A DNA stretch of 64,000 bases from Pseudoalteromonas rubra (GCF_000967655.1 NZ_JXYA01000006.1:124001-188000); one strand, 5' to 3'. Shown: positions 25,812 to 35,410, numbered from the stretch's first letter. Notes: generated by a model from the letters alone, not told the origin. Translations and numbers: made by a program.

Positions 25812-27107
25812 TTATTGTGCCTGAGCCATATAATCCAGCGTAAACTCGGTCAACGCCCGCGTGCCGAATTTAAATGCCGATTCATCAGCAATAAAGTAGG
25901 GAGAATGGTTGCTGGCCGCCTCTCTTGGGTCGCTCCCCTTGGCTGTGCCACCTAAAAACACGAATAACCCGGGCACTTCCATAGCATAGAATGAAAAGTC
26001 TTCAGCGCCGGTCACCTTAGGCATTTCAATCATGCCCTGTGCGCCGAATACCTTCTCCAGGGTGGGTAACATTTGCGCGGTCAGAGCCGGGTCGTTCACC
26101 GTCACCGGATAACCCTCTATGATCTTTACATCAGCCTTATTGCCGGACGCCAGTGCAATATGCTCGGCGGTATGGGTGATCTTTGCAAAGATCTGCGCAC
26201 GGTTGTCCATATCAAAATTACGTATGGTGCCGACCATATTTACCTCTTCGGGAATGATGTTGTTACGCACCCCTCCGGCAATTTTGCCGAACGAAACTAT
26301 CGCCGGCTCTTTGGTAATATTAATCTGACGACTAACGATGTGGTTTACCCCAGACACTATCTGCGCCGCAGCGGCAATTGGGTCGGCGCCGGCCCAGGGC
26401 GTCGAGCCGTGAGTTTGCTCTCCTTTCACACTGATCTCAAAGCGATCAGCACTGGCCATGGTTGGGCCACTGCGATATCCAAGCTGACCCACATTGAGCT
26501 TAGAAGTAATGTGCAAACCAAACGCCACATCGGGCTGGTACTTTTTAAAGATCCCTTCTTTGAGCATTAACTCCGCACCGCCCTCTTCGCCTTCAGGTGC
26601 ACCTTCTTCGGCAGGCTGGAAGACAAACATCACATTGCCCGCGAGCTCATCACGCATGCCCGCCAGCACCTCAGCCGCGCCCATCAACATGGCCACATGG
26701 GTATCATGACCACAGGCATGCATAATACCCACATCCACCCCCCGGTAATTGGTGGTTTTGGTCGATCTAAACGGCAGGTCATTCTTCTCGGTCACCGGTA
26801 GCGCATCCATATCGGCTCGCAGCATCACGGTTGGCCCGGGCTTAGCCCCTTTGAGCATGCCCACAACACCGGTATACGCGATCCCGGTTTCCACTTCCAT
26901 TCTCAGTGCTTTGAGGTGTTTAGCCACTTTAGCTGCGGTGCGCACCTCACGATTTCCCAGCTCAGGATTTTGGTGAATATCCCGGCGCCACTCAATCACT
27001 TTAGGCTCCACCTGCTTAAGTAAACTGGCATGATCCGCCGCCTGAGCACCTATAGTCACGGCTCCCAGAATCGATGCCAAACTCAGACTCAGTATAGATT
27101 TGTTCAT
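25812..27107 (-). CDS. Exported M20-family amidohydrolase
   Basis: A 431-aa metallopeptidase of the M20D (hippurate hydrolase/N-acyl-amino-acid amidohydrolase) group with a cleavable signal peptide ending AQA. The metal-binding HACGHDTH (~115-122) and the catalytic QPAEEG (~150) are intact, followed by the dimerisation domain with GVNHIVSRQI. It should release amino acids from N-acyl or aryl conjugates in the periplasm. A strong ribosome-binding site (GAGGAAGGGG on its strand) precedes the ATG. Substrate choice within the family is open. Confidence 0.92.
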   Translation of the reverse strand: MNKSILSLSLASILGAVTIGAQAADHASLLKQVEPKVIEWRRDIHQNPELGNREVRTAAKVAKHLKALRMEVETGIAYTGVVGMLKGAKPGPTVMLRADMDALPVTEKNDLPFRSTKTTNYRGVDVGIMHACGHDTHVAMLMGAAEVLAGMRDELAGNVMFVFQPAEEGAPEGEEGGAELMLKEGIFKKYQPDVAFGLHITSKLNVGQLGYRSGPTMASADRFEISVKGEQTHGSTPWAGADPIAAAAQIVSGVNHIVSRQINITKEPAIVSFGKIAGGVRNNIIPEEVNMVGTIRNFDMDNRAQIFAKITHTAEHIALASGNKADVKIIEGYPVTVNDPALTAQMLPTLEKVFGAQGMIEMPKVTGAEDFSFYAMEVPGLFVFLGGTAKGSDPREAASNHSPYFIADESAFKFGTRALTEFTLDYMAQAQ

Positions 27108-27249
27108 ACCCCTTCCTCTTATATTTGTTATTAGTCGTCAAACAAAATAACAGACAAAGTTATTAGAGAAAGGGATTTGCGACAGAGCCGGGATGGCTGC
27201 GGTGAGCTAAACTGAACAGGCAAGGTAGCCATAGAGCAAGGATTGGATA

Positions 27250-27888
27250 ATGAATATAGTAGCTGATGACCGTGAACAAGCGTCTGGAATACTCGAATTA
27301 CTCTCTACCAGTCAGTCCGTCAACCTGATAAGAAAGCGCCTGACTGTAGGCGACTACCTGATCGATGACTGGCTGATTATAGAACGCAAACAACTCAGAG
27401 ATCTGCTGATTTCCATCATTGATGGCAGGCTGTTTAGCCAGGCGCAACGGCTCTCTGACTCAGGTTTTCAGCCACTCCTAATCATTGAAGGCAACGCCGC
27501 TGATATCCGGGACAGCACTATGGATAGGCGAGCAGTGCTAGGCGCGCTGGCCAGCATAGGACTGATTTATGCCATAACAACACTCAGAACGCACAATCAA
27601 CAAGAAACGGTAAAGCTTATGCAATATGCTGCGCAGCAGCGCCGCCGTTTAAACTCTGATGTATTGCCGCGCAAGGGTTTTAGGCCAAAAACATATATGA
27701 GAAAACAGCTTTACCTGCTGCAAGGCCTGCCAAATGTCGGCCCAAAACTGGCCAAAAGACTGCTACACCATTTTGGCTCAATTGAAGCCGTATTTAATGC
27801 CACCCAGTCCCAGTTAATGGCTGTTGACGGCATAGGCGCAGATACCGCCAAAGCCATTCGGACTATTTTAACGACACCCTTTCTCTAA
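27250..27888 (+). CDS. XPF/ERCC4-type structure-specific nuclease with HhH domain
   Basis: A 212-aa protein in the layout of short archaeal XPF nucleases. The ERCC4 domain (~1-130) has Asp-7, Asp-35 in VGDYLIDD, and the signature IIERKQLRD (Glu-45, Arg-46, Lys-47, Asp-51), the metal-dependent active site that cuts branched DNA. A tandem helix-hairpin-helix region (~148-208) has LPNVGPKLAKRLLHHFG and VDGIGADTAKAI. There is no helicase part. The family is mainly archaeal and eukaryotic and uncommon in bacteria. AAGGA precedes the ATG. The three palindromes before the AAA ATPase pair begin 3 nt after its stop, so ATPase transcription is probably controlled separately. Confidence 0.9.
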   Translation: MNIVADDREQASGILELLSTSQSVNLIRKRLTVGDYLIDDWLIIERKQLRDLLISIIDGRLFSQAQRLSDSGFQPLLIIEGNAADIRDSTMDRRAVLGALASIGLIYAITTLRTHNQQETVKLMQYAAQQRRRLNSDVLPRKGFRPKTYMRKQLYLLQGLPNVGPKLAKRLLHHFGSIEAVFNATQSQLMAVDGIGADTAKAIRTILTTPFL

Positions 27889-27890
27889 GA

Positions 27891-27965
27891 TGACAAAAAT
27901 TTTATTGCCAATATTTTTGACAAAAAAATTATTGTCACTACACTTTGACTATAAATATTTTGTCA
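27891..27965 (+). promoter_or_regulatory. Three phased 20-bp palindromic operators
   Basis: TGACAAAAATTTTATTGCCA (27891-27910), TGACAAAAAAATTATTGTCA (27918-27937) and TGACTATAAATATTTTGTCA (27946-27965) share the consensus TGACAA-N8-TTGTCA, with starts 27 and 28 nt apart. The last one touches the ribosome-binding site of the ATPase gene. Three dyads at this phasing indicate cooperative binding by a repressor or by the gene products themselves. The regulator is not identifiable from the window. Confidence 0.75.
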
Positions 27966-27974
27966 GGAGATATT

Positions 27975-29156
27975 ATGGCGGGTCAGGTGGTTCGGGGTGA
28001 TAAATATTTCCCCAGAGAAACAGATCAAAATAAGCTGTTGCGGCGGCTCAGAGACGGGAGTCATTTGCTGGTCCTTGCCCCGCGGCGTGTCGGTAAAACG
28101 TCTATGCTGTTTTACCTGCAAGACAACCCACCAGATGGCTACGTGTTTCTCTATAATATTGTACAATCCTGTGCAACTGAACATGAATACTACAAACAGA
28201 TCATAGATAATCTGTTCCGCTCCGAATTTACCGACCAACTGAGTAGCCTTTTTAAATGGGGCAAAGATCAAATTGACAAGTTTCGCAGCAGCATTACCGG
28301 CGTATCAGTCGGCGCCACGGGTATCGAGTTTGATCATCAGGACCGTCAGCTCACTCACCGAGATCTCAGCGCCGCCCTCAATGCACTGACACTGGACAAA
28401 AAACTGGTGCTTATCATTGACGAGTTCCCGGATGTTGTTGAGAAAATCTATAACCAGCAAGATCACAAAAGCGCGGAGTCATTTTTATCTGGTTGTCGTG
28501 AGTTGTGGTCAGAGCAAAGGCTAAACCAACATGTGCAGTTTGTGCTGACAGGCTCAATTGGGCTGGACACGCTGGTGAGCAAAATGGCACTGTCAGATCT
28601 CATCAATGTGCTCATCCCGGTGTCTATTGCGCCACTAAGCCAGGCTCAGGGCCGCGAGTTTATCAACACGCTCAACCATCGTGAACTGGAGCCCATCCAG
28701 ATTGATGCCACAGCACAGGATTATCTACTCGACAAGGTTGGCTGGCTGATGCCCTATTACATCGAGATCCTGTGGATGCAGCTGGTTGATGTGTATTTTG
28801 ATGAAGGACTGGACTCTGTCAGCCCGGCAAATATTGACGCTGCTTACAACAAGCTGTTTTCGATACAGTATCAATCTCACTTTAATCACTGGGCAGAACG
28901 GCTAAACCGTTTTGCAGACAGCGAAAAAGCACTGGCAAGTGACGTATTAACAGCGATGTGTGAGCATGCACAGCTGCCAGGCTCACACTTGTTTAACCTC
29001 TCGCAGGCAAGCCAGTATCAGCAAACCAATTGCCAATACGTGATCGACTGTCTGATCCACGATGGTTATATTTTTATCAATCAGGCGCAGTGTTATCAGT
29101 TCACCTCGCCCATGCTCAAAGAATGGTGGGGGCGCTATGCAACTCGACGACTATAA
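27975..29156 (+). CDS. AAA ATPase with C-terminal winged helix (first of a pair)
   Basis: A 393-aa P-loop ATPase of the AAA_14/ATPase_2 type. YFPRETDQNKLLRRL is the AAA N-terminal motif, followed by Walker A APRRVGKTSM (Lys-41) and Walker B KLVLIIDEFPDVVE (~143-156). A sensor-like FVLTGSIGLD follows near residue 195. The C-terminal part (~320-390) has a winged-helix look and ends YQFTSPMLKEWWGRYA. ATG 27975 after AGGAG is chosen over the longer frame from 27945. It overlaps the second ATPase by 20 nt, so the two are co-translated. This group resembles STAND-like signalling ATPases seen near defence genes, but the function is unknown. Confidence 0.8.
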   Translation: MAGQVVRGDKYFPRETDQNKLLRRLRDGSHLLVLAPRRVGKTSMLFYLQDNPPDGYVFLYNIVQSCATEHEYYKQIIDNLFRSEFTDQLSSLFKWGKDQIDKFRSSITGVSVGATGIEFDHQDRQLTHRDLSAALNALTLDKKLVLIIDEFPDVVEKIYNQQDHKSAESFLSGCRELWSEQRLNQHVQFVLTGSIGLDTLVSKMALSDLINVLIPVSIAPLSQAQGREFINTLNHRELEPIQIDATAQDYLLDKVGWLMPYYIEILWMQLVDVYFDEGLDSVSPANIDAAYNKLFSIQYQSHFNHWAERLNRFADSEKALASDVLTAMCEHAQLPGSHLFNLSQASQYQQTNCQYVIDCLIHDGYIFINQAQCYQFTSPMLKEWWGRYATRRL

Positions 29157-31599
29157 AGAAGGCGTAAAGCTATACAACGCACAAAATGCATCAGACCAGT
29201 TCATTAAGACGCACTTTGTGATCCGCCTGAAAGAATACAAAAAAATCTGGCGTGCCATTGCCAGCACCAACAAAGAGGTACCCGAGCAAAATTACCTGAT
29301 CCAGGGCGTGCGCGGCGCCGGTAAAACCACCCTGCTGCGACGCCTTGCCATAGAGCTTGCACACAGTGACGCGCTGAACACCTGGTTACTACCAGTCACC
29401 TTTAAAGAAGAAGAATACGGGATCAGCTCTTTGTTTACACTTTGGGAGCGCGTTGCTGAAGAGCTGGAAGAGCATTATCACGACCAGTTTGCAGGGCTGC
29501 TGGATGGGCTGGATGCCATTGCAGGTCAGGATCCAGACCCTAAAGCCGCGATTCAGTTGCTGAGTGACCGGCTCAAAAAGCAAGACAAACGGGTTGTGTT
29601 ATTTATTGATAACCTGGTGGAACTATTCGAGAACTTTAATCGCAAAGAGACAGAAATACTCAGGGAAGTGCTTACCACCAATCCTTATTTCAGGCTGATA
29701 GGTGGCTCAGCAGTCAGCCTGGAAGCTTTTTACGATCACCAGGCCCCCTTTTATCAGTTCTTTGAAGTGATCAATTTAGCCGGATTAGACAAGCCAGATA
29801 CCGAGGCGCTGTTACGGGCACTGGCCAGTCACAGTGGCGAACGTGAAGAACAAAGGTTGCTGGCTATCCTTGAGCAAGAGCCGCAGCGCATTGAATCTAT
29901 CCGGCGCTTAACGGGCGGAATTCCGCGCACGCTGGTTATTTTGTTTAATATTCTGATGGAAGGGGCCAACGGCCAGACCTATGCACTGCTGGAAGAAACC
30001 ATAGACCGCACCACACCGCTTTATAAACACCGTATGGACGACCTGGCACCGCAGCAAAAACCCATAGTCAACGCTATCGCACTGCACTGGGATGCCATTT
30101 CAGCCAAGGAGATAGCCGAAAAAACCCGCCTGCCCAGCAAAAATATCTCGGCCCAGCTCAGCCAGCTGGAGAAAAACTGGGTCATCGAGAAAATCAAAAC
30201 CGATGGCAAAAATAATCTGTATCGTATTAAGGAGCGCTTTTTTAATATCTGGTATCTGATGCGCTACGGCAGACGCCGGGACAAAAACCGGGTCCTATGG
30301 CTGACGCGCTTTATGGAAGTCTGGTGCGTCGGCGACGAGCTAAAGCACCGCAGCCAGTCTTTTCTTGCGCAACTCACGGGCCCGTGCCATCCCCAAGCTA
30401 CACTGACCTTTGCCAATGCATTGCTGTGCAGTGACCAGCTTGAGCACACAGACAAACAACAAATTCTTGAGCAAACTCAGCAGTATCTGAGCGGTGCGGG
30501 ACACACCGCGCTGAGTAAAGAGCTGATAGATATCACAGATGTACAAGGTGATAAAAACAAACAGATCCTGATTGAGTGGCTACAAAGTGACGAACCGGCA
30601 GATATGACAGAAGCAGTTAAAAAGGCTGTTAGTGCTCTTTCTGTTTCGAGCATTTTACAGATCGCCATAGCCAAGGATGAAGAAATTAAATCGAGTAAAC
30701 TACTCTCGCTCGCCGAAGCGTTACAAGACAGGGACAGCGTTGCAGGGCTAACTGTCAAAGGCTTTGCCTACTTTAACCCGGACCAAGCTGCTGATGCAGA
30801 GATGGTATTTCGGCAAATCGCAGACAGAGAACCTGAAAATACATGTGCAGCAATAGGGTTGCACTGGATTTACCAAGATTCGGCTCGCTGGGATAAAGCC
30901 CTATCGGCTTTACAAGCCGCACAATCCGAACTACAAAGCATTTTTCCAGGCTACTATCACAGATGTATGGGAGAAATATTTTATCAACTAAATGAATATG
31001 ACCTTTCAGAACAACACTATCTATCAGCTCTGGACGCTGGGGAACCTGTATTGGGCACGTTAGGCTTTATAAACATGTACAAAGCAAACTTCTCACAGGC
31101 AATTGATTATTTCGAGCAATACCTGAGCAACGATAAGAAGCATGTGATTTATACGATGCTGGCACTGTGCTACTACTATCAGGCAGATACAAAGAACAAG
31201 TATACGGCTCTGCAATGCGTCAGGCAGGGAATGGAAAATAGCCCACCATTAGATTCCACTCACATTTTAATTAAAATGCTGCTGTGGAATAACCTCTTTC
31301 ATGACGCAACCCAAACCATGGACACGTTGCTCAGTCAGAGTGGCGGGCTTGACAGCTTTGATGAGCCCCTGCTCACAGGTCTCTTTATTCCATTCCTAGC
31401 CAAAGGCCAGACTAATTTGGTCGAGCGCTGGTTCGAGCAATACGGACTGAAAGAACGCTTTAAGCCCATCTACTATGCCCTGATGACCTTGATGCAGGAT
31501 AAATACCCGAATGAGGTATTAAAAATGGGCGACGAACTTAAAGAAACCGTTGATGAAGTGCTTGCTCAAATAGAAGATTGGTCGGTGAAATATGCTTAG
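29137..31599 (+). CDS. AAA/STAND-like ATPase with winged helix and TPR repeats (second of a pair)
   Basis: An 820-aa protein with three parts. The ATPase (~45-280) has Walker A QGVRGAGKTTLLRR (Lys-63) and Walker B RVVLFIDNLVELF (~150-162). A winged helix (~330-400) has AKEIAEKTRLPSKNISAQLS and LYRIKERFFNIWYLMRYGRR. A helical, TPR-like C-terminal half (~560-800) includes ALQAAQSELQSIFPGYYHRC and LSEQHYLSALDAG. ATPase plus winged helix plus repeats is the STAND layout, where the repeats sense a ligand. It starts inside the end of the first ATPase gene (ATG 29137), so paired stoichiometry is likely. No effector domain is visible; the neighbouring ERCC4 nuclease is a candidate partner by position only. 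Confidence 0.8.
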   Translation: MQLDDYKEGVKLYNAQNASDQFIKTHFVIRLKEYKKIWRAIASTNKEVPEQNYLIQGVRGAGKTTLLRRLAIELAHSDALNTWLLPVTFKEEEYGISSLFTLWERVAEELEEHYHDQFAGLLDGLDAIAGQDPDPKAAIQLLSDRLKKQDKRVVLFIDNLVELFENFNRKETEILREVLTTNPYFRLIGGSAVSLEAFYDHQAPFYQFFEVINLAGLDKPDTEALLRALASHSGEREEQRLLAILEQEPQRIESIRRLTGGIPRTLVILFNILMEGANGQTYALLEETIDRTTPLYKHRMDDLAPQQKPIVNAIALHWDAISAKEIAEKTRLPSKNISAQLSQLEKNWVIEKIKTDGKNNLYRIKERFFNIWYLMRYGRRRDKNRVLWLTRFMEVWCVGDELKHRSQSFLAQLTGPCHPQATLTFANALLCSDQLEHTDKQQILEQTQQYLSGAGHTALSKELIDITDVQGDKNKQILIEWLQSDEPADMTEAVKKAVSALSVSSILQIAIAKDEEIKSSKLLSLAEALQDRDSVAGLTVKGFAYFNPDQAADAEMVFRQIADREPENTCAAIGLHWIYQDSARWDKALSALQAAQSELQSIFPGYYHRCMGEIFYQLNEYDLSEQHYLSALDAGEPVLGTLGFINMYKANFSQAIDYFEQYLSNDKKHVIYTMLALCYYYQADTKNKYTALQCVRQGMENSPPLDSTHILIKMLLWNNLFHDATQTMDTLLSQSGGLDSFDEPLLTGLFIPFLAKGQTNLVERWFEQYGLKERFKPIYYALMTLMQDKYPNEVLKMGDELKETVDEVLAQIEDWSVKYA

Positions 31600-31834
31600 G
31601 CGCGGGCATCACGAAAGTGAGTATTGGGTGCCACGCACTTCCAGATCGCTCGGGGCCTTTTCCTGTATGGTGAATGGCTATGGCGGAGCGATGTCAATTT
31701 GACAACCTCCGTACCACCCCTCCTTCGTCATACCGGCCTTGAGCCGGTATCTACTCACAGACCAAAAGCAGGCCATCTGAGTCTTTGTAGTCAAACACAA
31801 CGCACAAACATGCATGTTGTGTAAGCAGAAGCAC
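31600..31834. other. Intergenic stretch with an ACCGGC palindrome
   Basis: No gene is supported. ACCGGCCTTGAGCCGGT (31732-31748) is a 6-bp dyad within a CGTCATACCGG...CCGGTATCTA block that looks like a small dispersed genomic repeat. The 66-codon frame across it is judged spurious. Only a genome-wide search would show whether it is repeated. Confidence 0.35.
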
Positions 31835-33178
31835 TTACAACTTAAACAACGGCTTGCCCTTGCCCCGATAGAGCCCGATGGGTGTCAGGCTGGTTTTGCC
31901 TTCTGCCACACTGAGCTGATAATAATTCTGCGTGCATTCAAATGAAAACGCGTTGTTGGCTCTGGCGATGAGTTTGCGTTTTTCGCTACTTCCTTTTTGC
32001 CCGTACAAGACGCCGTCTTCATACGTTACATGCAGGCGCGGCTGTCCGGCTGACAGGTACTCGCCGACTAAGGTTTTAGCAAAACGGTCCAATTGTGCCT
32101 CAGGCAGTGGCTTTGGTGTGATGTTCAGATGCTGCGCAACCAGATCCAGCAGCGCAGGCCCCGGATGCAGGGTATCCTGATTACTGAGCGCGGTGGCGAG
32201 CAGGTCGGCCTCTGGGAAGTAGGCGGTCATAGCGATAAACCCCGGCACGGCACCTTCATGAAAATAGCTTGGCTGTCCGGCAAGCTCAAAAGTGTAAAAG
32301 CCGTAACCATAGTTGGCGGATGAGCCATCATTGAGTGTCGCACTGGTGATCATAGCCCGATAAGAAGACAGGCTCACCACTTTGCCACCTTTCAGGCCAC
32401 GGTGCCAGCGGCTCATATCGGCCAGAGTTGACTCAATTGAGCCGGCGGAGTAGATCCAGCTGCGGTCAACGTAAAAAGGCGTGATTGGTGTTCTGATCCG
32501 ATCCTCAGAGCTATAACCCTGCACCTCGGCGCTGCCTGTGCCTTTGGTGAGCACCTGCGAGTGTTTCATGCCCAGTGGCGTAAAGATATGCTGTTGCAGA
32601 TAGTTTTTGTAGCTCAACCCGGATACCTGCTCGATGATTTTACCTAGCAGCAGGTAGCCGGTATTGGAATAGGTATGGCCTTCACCGGAAGGGTACAATA
32701 CAGGTGTCTTTACAATCTCTGTCAGGATCTGATCTAAACTACGATAGTGCGCCATTTTGGCACCAATCTCAGGGCCTTCGTTGTAATTTGGTAATCCTGC
32801 GGTATGTGACAATACCCGGTCGATAGTCAGTTTGGCATAGTCAGGGCTCAGTGACGGGAGGTATTTTCCCAGCGAGTCCTGTATTGACAGCTTTTTTCTG
32901 TCAGCCAGTTGCAAAATGGCCGCGGCCGTAAATTGCTTAGTGATGGAGCCAATCTGAAAAACCTGCTCGGTATTGAGTGGCAATTTGCGCTTGATATCAG
33001 CCAGACCCGCAGCCCCGCTGTAAATCAGCTTATTGCCCTGCTCCAGCCGCACGGCGATGCCGGGTTGTTGTGCCTGCGTATAGCACGCCAGCGTGGCGTC
33101 GAAAGCATGATTGCCTGCCTGTACACCTGTGCTCAATGCACATAAAACGATACCCGCCTGAAGCGATTTAACCGCCAT
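31835..33178 (-). CDS. Exported serine hydrolase (class C beta-lactamase/PBP4-like family)
   Basis: A 447-aa protein with a signal peptide ending VQAG. The nucleophile motif is SITK (in QIGSITKQFTA, ~75), the second motif is YSN (in TYSNTGYLLLGK, ~170), and a later HEG (YFHEGAVPGF) stands where the third motif belongs. A ~100-residue C-terminal beta domain follows. Members include esterases, D-amino peptidases and beta-lactamases; the HxG rather than KTG motif favours esterase/peptidase-like activity. A divergent small gene begins at 33332. Confidence 0.87.
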   Translation of the reverse strand: MAVKSLQAGIVLCALSTGVQAGNHAFDATLACYTQAQQPGIAVRLEQGNKLIYSGAAGLADIKRKLPLNTEQVFQIGSITKQFTAAAILQLADRKKLSIQDSLGKYLPSLSPDYAKLTIDRVLSHTAGLPNYNEGPEIGAKMAHYRSLDQILTEIVKTPVLYPSGEGHTYSNTGYLLLGKIIEQVSGLSYKNYLQQHIFTPLGMKHSQVLTKGTGSAEVQGYSSEDRIRTPITPFYVDRSWIYSAGSIESTLADMSRWHRGLKGGKVVSLSSYRAMITSATLNDGSSANYGYGFYTFELAGQPSYFHEGAVPGFIAMTAYFPEADLLATALSNQDTLHPGPALLDLVAQHLNITPKPLPEAQLDRFAKTLVGEYLSAGQPRLHVTYEDGVLYGQKGSSEKRKLIARANNAFSFECTQNYYQLSVAEGKTSLTPIGLYRGKGKPLFKL

Positions 33179-33331
33179 AACGAATTCCTTGTGATTGTTT
33201 TTATTTTTGGTCCGGATTTACACTAACAAAATGACTGAATGGTGACAATGCGCACTGAGTTAATCGCCATTACCTTCTGTGTACGATTTTTGCTTCATTT
33301 AAGTGCAACCTATCACGTAAGGAAATGAGAG

Positions 33332-33730
33332 ATGAAAGTAGCCGGTTTAAATACCACATACGCCCTGCCTGCAACGCAAAGCGCTACTATAGAAGCGACA
33401 AACGGCAATGCGTTGCCACAGAGCACGACACCACCGTCCAGTGCAGCCAGAGCCGTAGATATGAATCGCTTTGGTCTGAATGAGCTCAATGCATTGATCC
33501 AGGCAACGGGAGATGAGCGGCTGCTCTTCAGACTGCCCCATGATACGTTTAAGTTAGTTGATGGTGAGCTTCAGGGTTCACAAAGCACAGGGTTTTTATC
33601 GCAAATTGAGCGAGAGATTGCCTTTGAGCGCAGTATAGGCAATGACACTCAGGAGCTGGAGAGTTTTTTGGATGTATTAAAAGGCTATCAGGGCTACCCT
33701 TTGCAACCCGGCATCGACACAAGTGCGTGA
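33332..33730 (+). CDS. Small protein of unknown function
   Basis: A 132-aa cytoplasmic-looking protein, MKVAGLNTTYALPATQS, with a low-complexity Ala/Thr/Pro/Ser N-terminal third (to ~45) and a helical remainder (NRFGLNELNALIQATGDERL). There is no signal peptide or membrane segment. AAGGAAATGAGAG precedes the ATG. It resembles in style, but not clearly in sequence, the two duplicated proteins at 43989-45650, which also begin MKV followed by a Pro/Gln-rich leader. A strong terminator follows. Confidence 0.6.
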   Translation: MKVAGLNTTYALPATQSATIEATNGNALPQSTTPPSSAARAVDMNRFGLNELNALIQATGDERLLFRLPHDTFKLVDGELQGSQSTGFLSQIEREIAFERSIGNDTQELESFLDVLKGYQGYPLQPGIDTSA

Positions 33731-33751
33731 TGCTTAGTATGTATCCGTTAC

Positions 33752-33782
33752 AAAAAACCCGGCCTATTTAAGCCGGGTTTTT
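33752..33782. terminator. Strong bidirectional terminator
   Basis: AAAAAACCCGGC/GCCGGGTTTTT with an 8-nt loop lies between the 132-aa gene and the end of lpd; it can serve both strands. Confidence 0.92.
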
Positions 33783-33803
33783 CAGTTCAATAAGAAACAA
33801 GAA

Positions 33804-35228
33804 TTACTTCTTCTTTACTGCCTTTTTGTTAGGCAGGTCAGTGATTGAACCTTCGAAAATCTCAGCCGCCAGGCCGATTGATTCGTTCAGCGTTGGGTGA
33901 GCGTGGATAGTCAGTGCCACGTCTTCTGCGTCTGCACCCATCTCAACTGCCAGGCCGATCTCGCCCAGCATTTCACCCGCGTTGATACCAACCATAGCAC
34001 CACCGATCACGCGACCAGTCTCTTTGTCGAAGATCATCTTAGTCTGACCTTCAGTACGTGCAGAAGCTATTGCACGACCGGAAGCTGCCCACGGGAATAC
34101 CGCAGTTTCAATGCTCAGACCTTGCTCTTTCGCTTCTTTCTCAGTTACACCAACCCATGCAATTTCTGGATCTGTATAAGCGATTGAAGGAATGCACTTA
34201 GGATCGAAGTAGTGTTTCTTACCAGAAATAACTTCAGCAGCAACGTGTGCTTCATGAACCGCTTTGTGCGCAAGCATAGGCTGACCTACGATGTCACCAA
34301 TCGCGTAGATGTGATTTACGTTGGTCTTCATTTGCTTGTCAGTGTTGATAAAGCCGCGCTCATCAACCGCAACACCCGCTTTGTCTGCGTCAAGCAGTTT
34401 ACCGTTAGGCGTACGACCAACCGCAACCAATACTTTGTCGTAACGTACCTGACCTTCTGGCGCTTGCTTGCCTTCGAAAGAAACGTAGATACCGTCTTCT
34501 TTCGCTTCAACCGCAACAACCTTAGTAGACAGCATCACGTTGAACTTGTCTTTCACGTACTTCTGGTAAATCTTGATAACGTCTTTGTCAGCCGCAGGAA
34601 CCAGTTGGTCTGCAAATTCAACGACATCGATTTGTGAGCCCAGTGCACGGTACACAGTACCCATCTCAAGACCGATGATACCACCACCCAGAACAAGTAG
34701 TTTTTCTGGTACGTCTTTCAGCTCAAGTGCGCCAGTTGAATCAATGATACGCTCATCTTCTGGGATGAAAGGCAGGTTTACAGGCTGAGAGCCTGCCGCG
34801 ATTATGGCGTTGTCGAAGTTTACAGTCGTTGTGCCGTCAGCACCTTCAACCGCGATAGAGTTAGAGCCGGTGAATTTACCGTAGCCGCTAACTACTTTTA
34901 CTTTACGCATTTTCGCCATGCCAGACAGACCGCCTGTCAGCTGACCAATTACAGACTCTTTCCAGCTACGGATTTTGTCCAGGTCGATTTGAGGAGCACC
35001 GAAAGTTACACCGTGTGAAGCCATTTCAGCTGCGTCGTCGATTACCTTAGCCACGTGTAAAAGTGCTTTTGAAGGAATACAACCTACGTTCAAGCATACA
35101 CCACCCAGGGTATCGCGAGATTCGATCAATGTAACTTCTAAACCTAGGTCTGCTGCACGGAATGCTGCAGAGTAACCACCAGGACCACCGCCTAGTACAA
35201 CAACTTGAGTTTTGATTTCGTTGCTCAT
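33804..35228 (-). CDS. lpd: Dihydrolipoyl dehydrogenase (E3)
   Basis: A 474-aa flavoprotein that reoxidises dihydrolipoamide in the pyruvate and 2-oxoglutarate dehydrogenase complexes, passing electrons through FAD to NAD+. The redox disulfide is GGVCLNVGCIPSKALL (~40-55), the FAD site GGGPGGYSAAFRA, the NAD site VLGGGIIGLEMG, and the C-terminal active-site pair HAHPTLNES. It follows aceE-aceF but is separated from aceF by 221 nt with a terminator, so it probably also has its own promoter, as expected for a subunit shared by several complexes. Confidence 0.98.
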   Translation of the reverse strand: MSNEIKTQVVVLGGGPGGYSAAFRAADLGLEVTLIESRDTLGGVCLNVGCIPSKALLHVAKVIDDAAEMASHGVTFGAPQIDLDKIRSWKESVIGQLTGGLSGMAKMRKVKVVSGYGKFTGSNSIAVEGADGTTTVNFDNAIIAAGSQPVNLPFIPEDERIIDSTGALELKDVPEKLLVLGGGIIGLEMGTVYRALGSQIDVVEFADQLVPAADKDVIKIYQKYVKDKFNVMLSTKVVAVEAKEDGIYVSFEGKQAPEGQVRYDKVLVAVGRTPNGKLLDADKAGVAVDERGFINTDKQMKTNVNHIYAIGDIVGQPMLAHKAVHEAHVAAEVISGKKHYFDPKCIPSIAYTDPEIAWVGVTEKEAKEQGLSIETAVFPWAASGRAIASARTEGQTKMIFDKETGRVIGGAMVGINAGEMLGEIGLAVEMGADAEDVALTIHAHPTLNESIGLAAEIFEGSITDLPNKKAVKKK

Positions 35229-35410
35229 GTTATTACCTTAACTATTATTCGAACGGGACTCTACTCGAGTGAGTATCCGCACCCAATGTGCCTGATCATC
35301 GGCAAGCGCTGCCACCAACAACCAGAGAGAGTTTTTTGTTGCGCGAAAGTGTATCATTCGCACCCACAGATGTCCCGCCCAAATATCAGACAGGACAGTA
35401 AAAATATGAC

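Noticed and set aside
27891..27965. Three regularly spaced repeats that could suggest a small CRISPR array
   Set aside because: Spacers are only 7-8 nt, the repeats are AT-rich dyads that differ from each other, and no cas genes are present. Operators fit better.
31624..31824. 66-codon plus-strand frame after the ATPase pair
   Set aside because: It spans a palindromic intergenic block, has no ribosome-binding site, and reads like translated repeat sequence.
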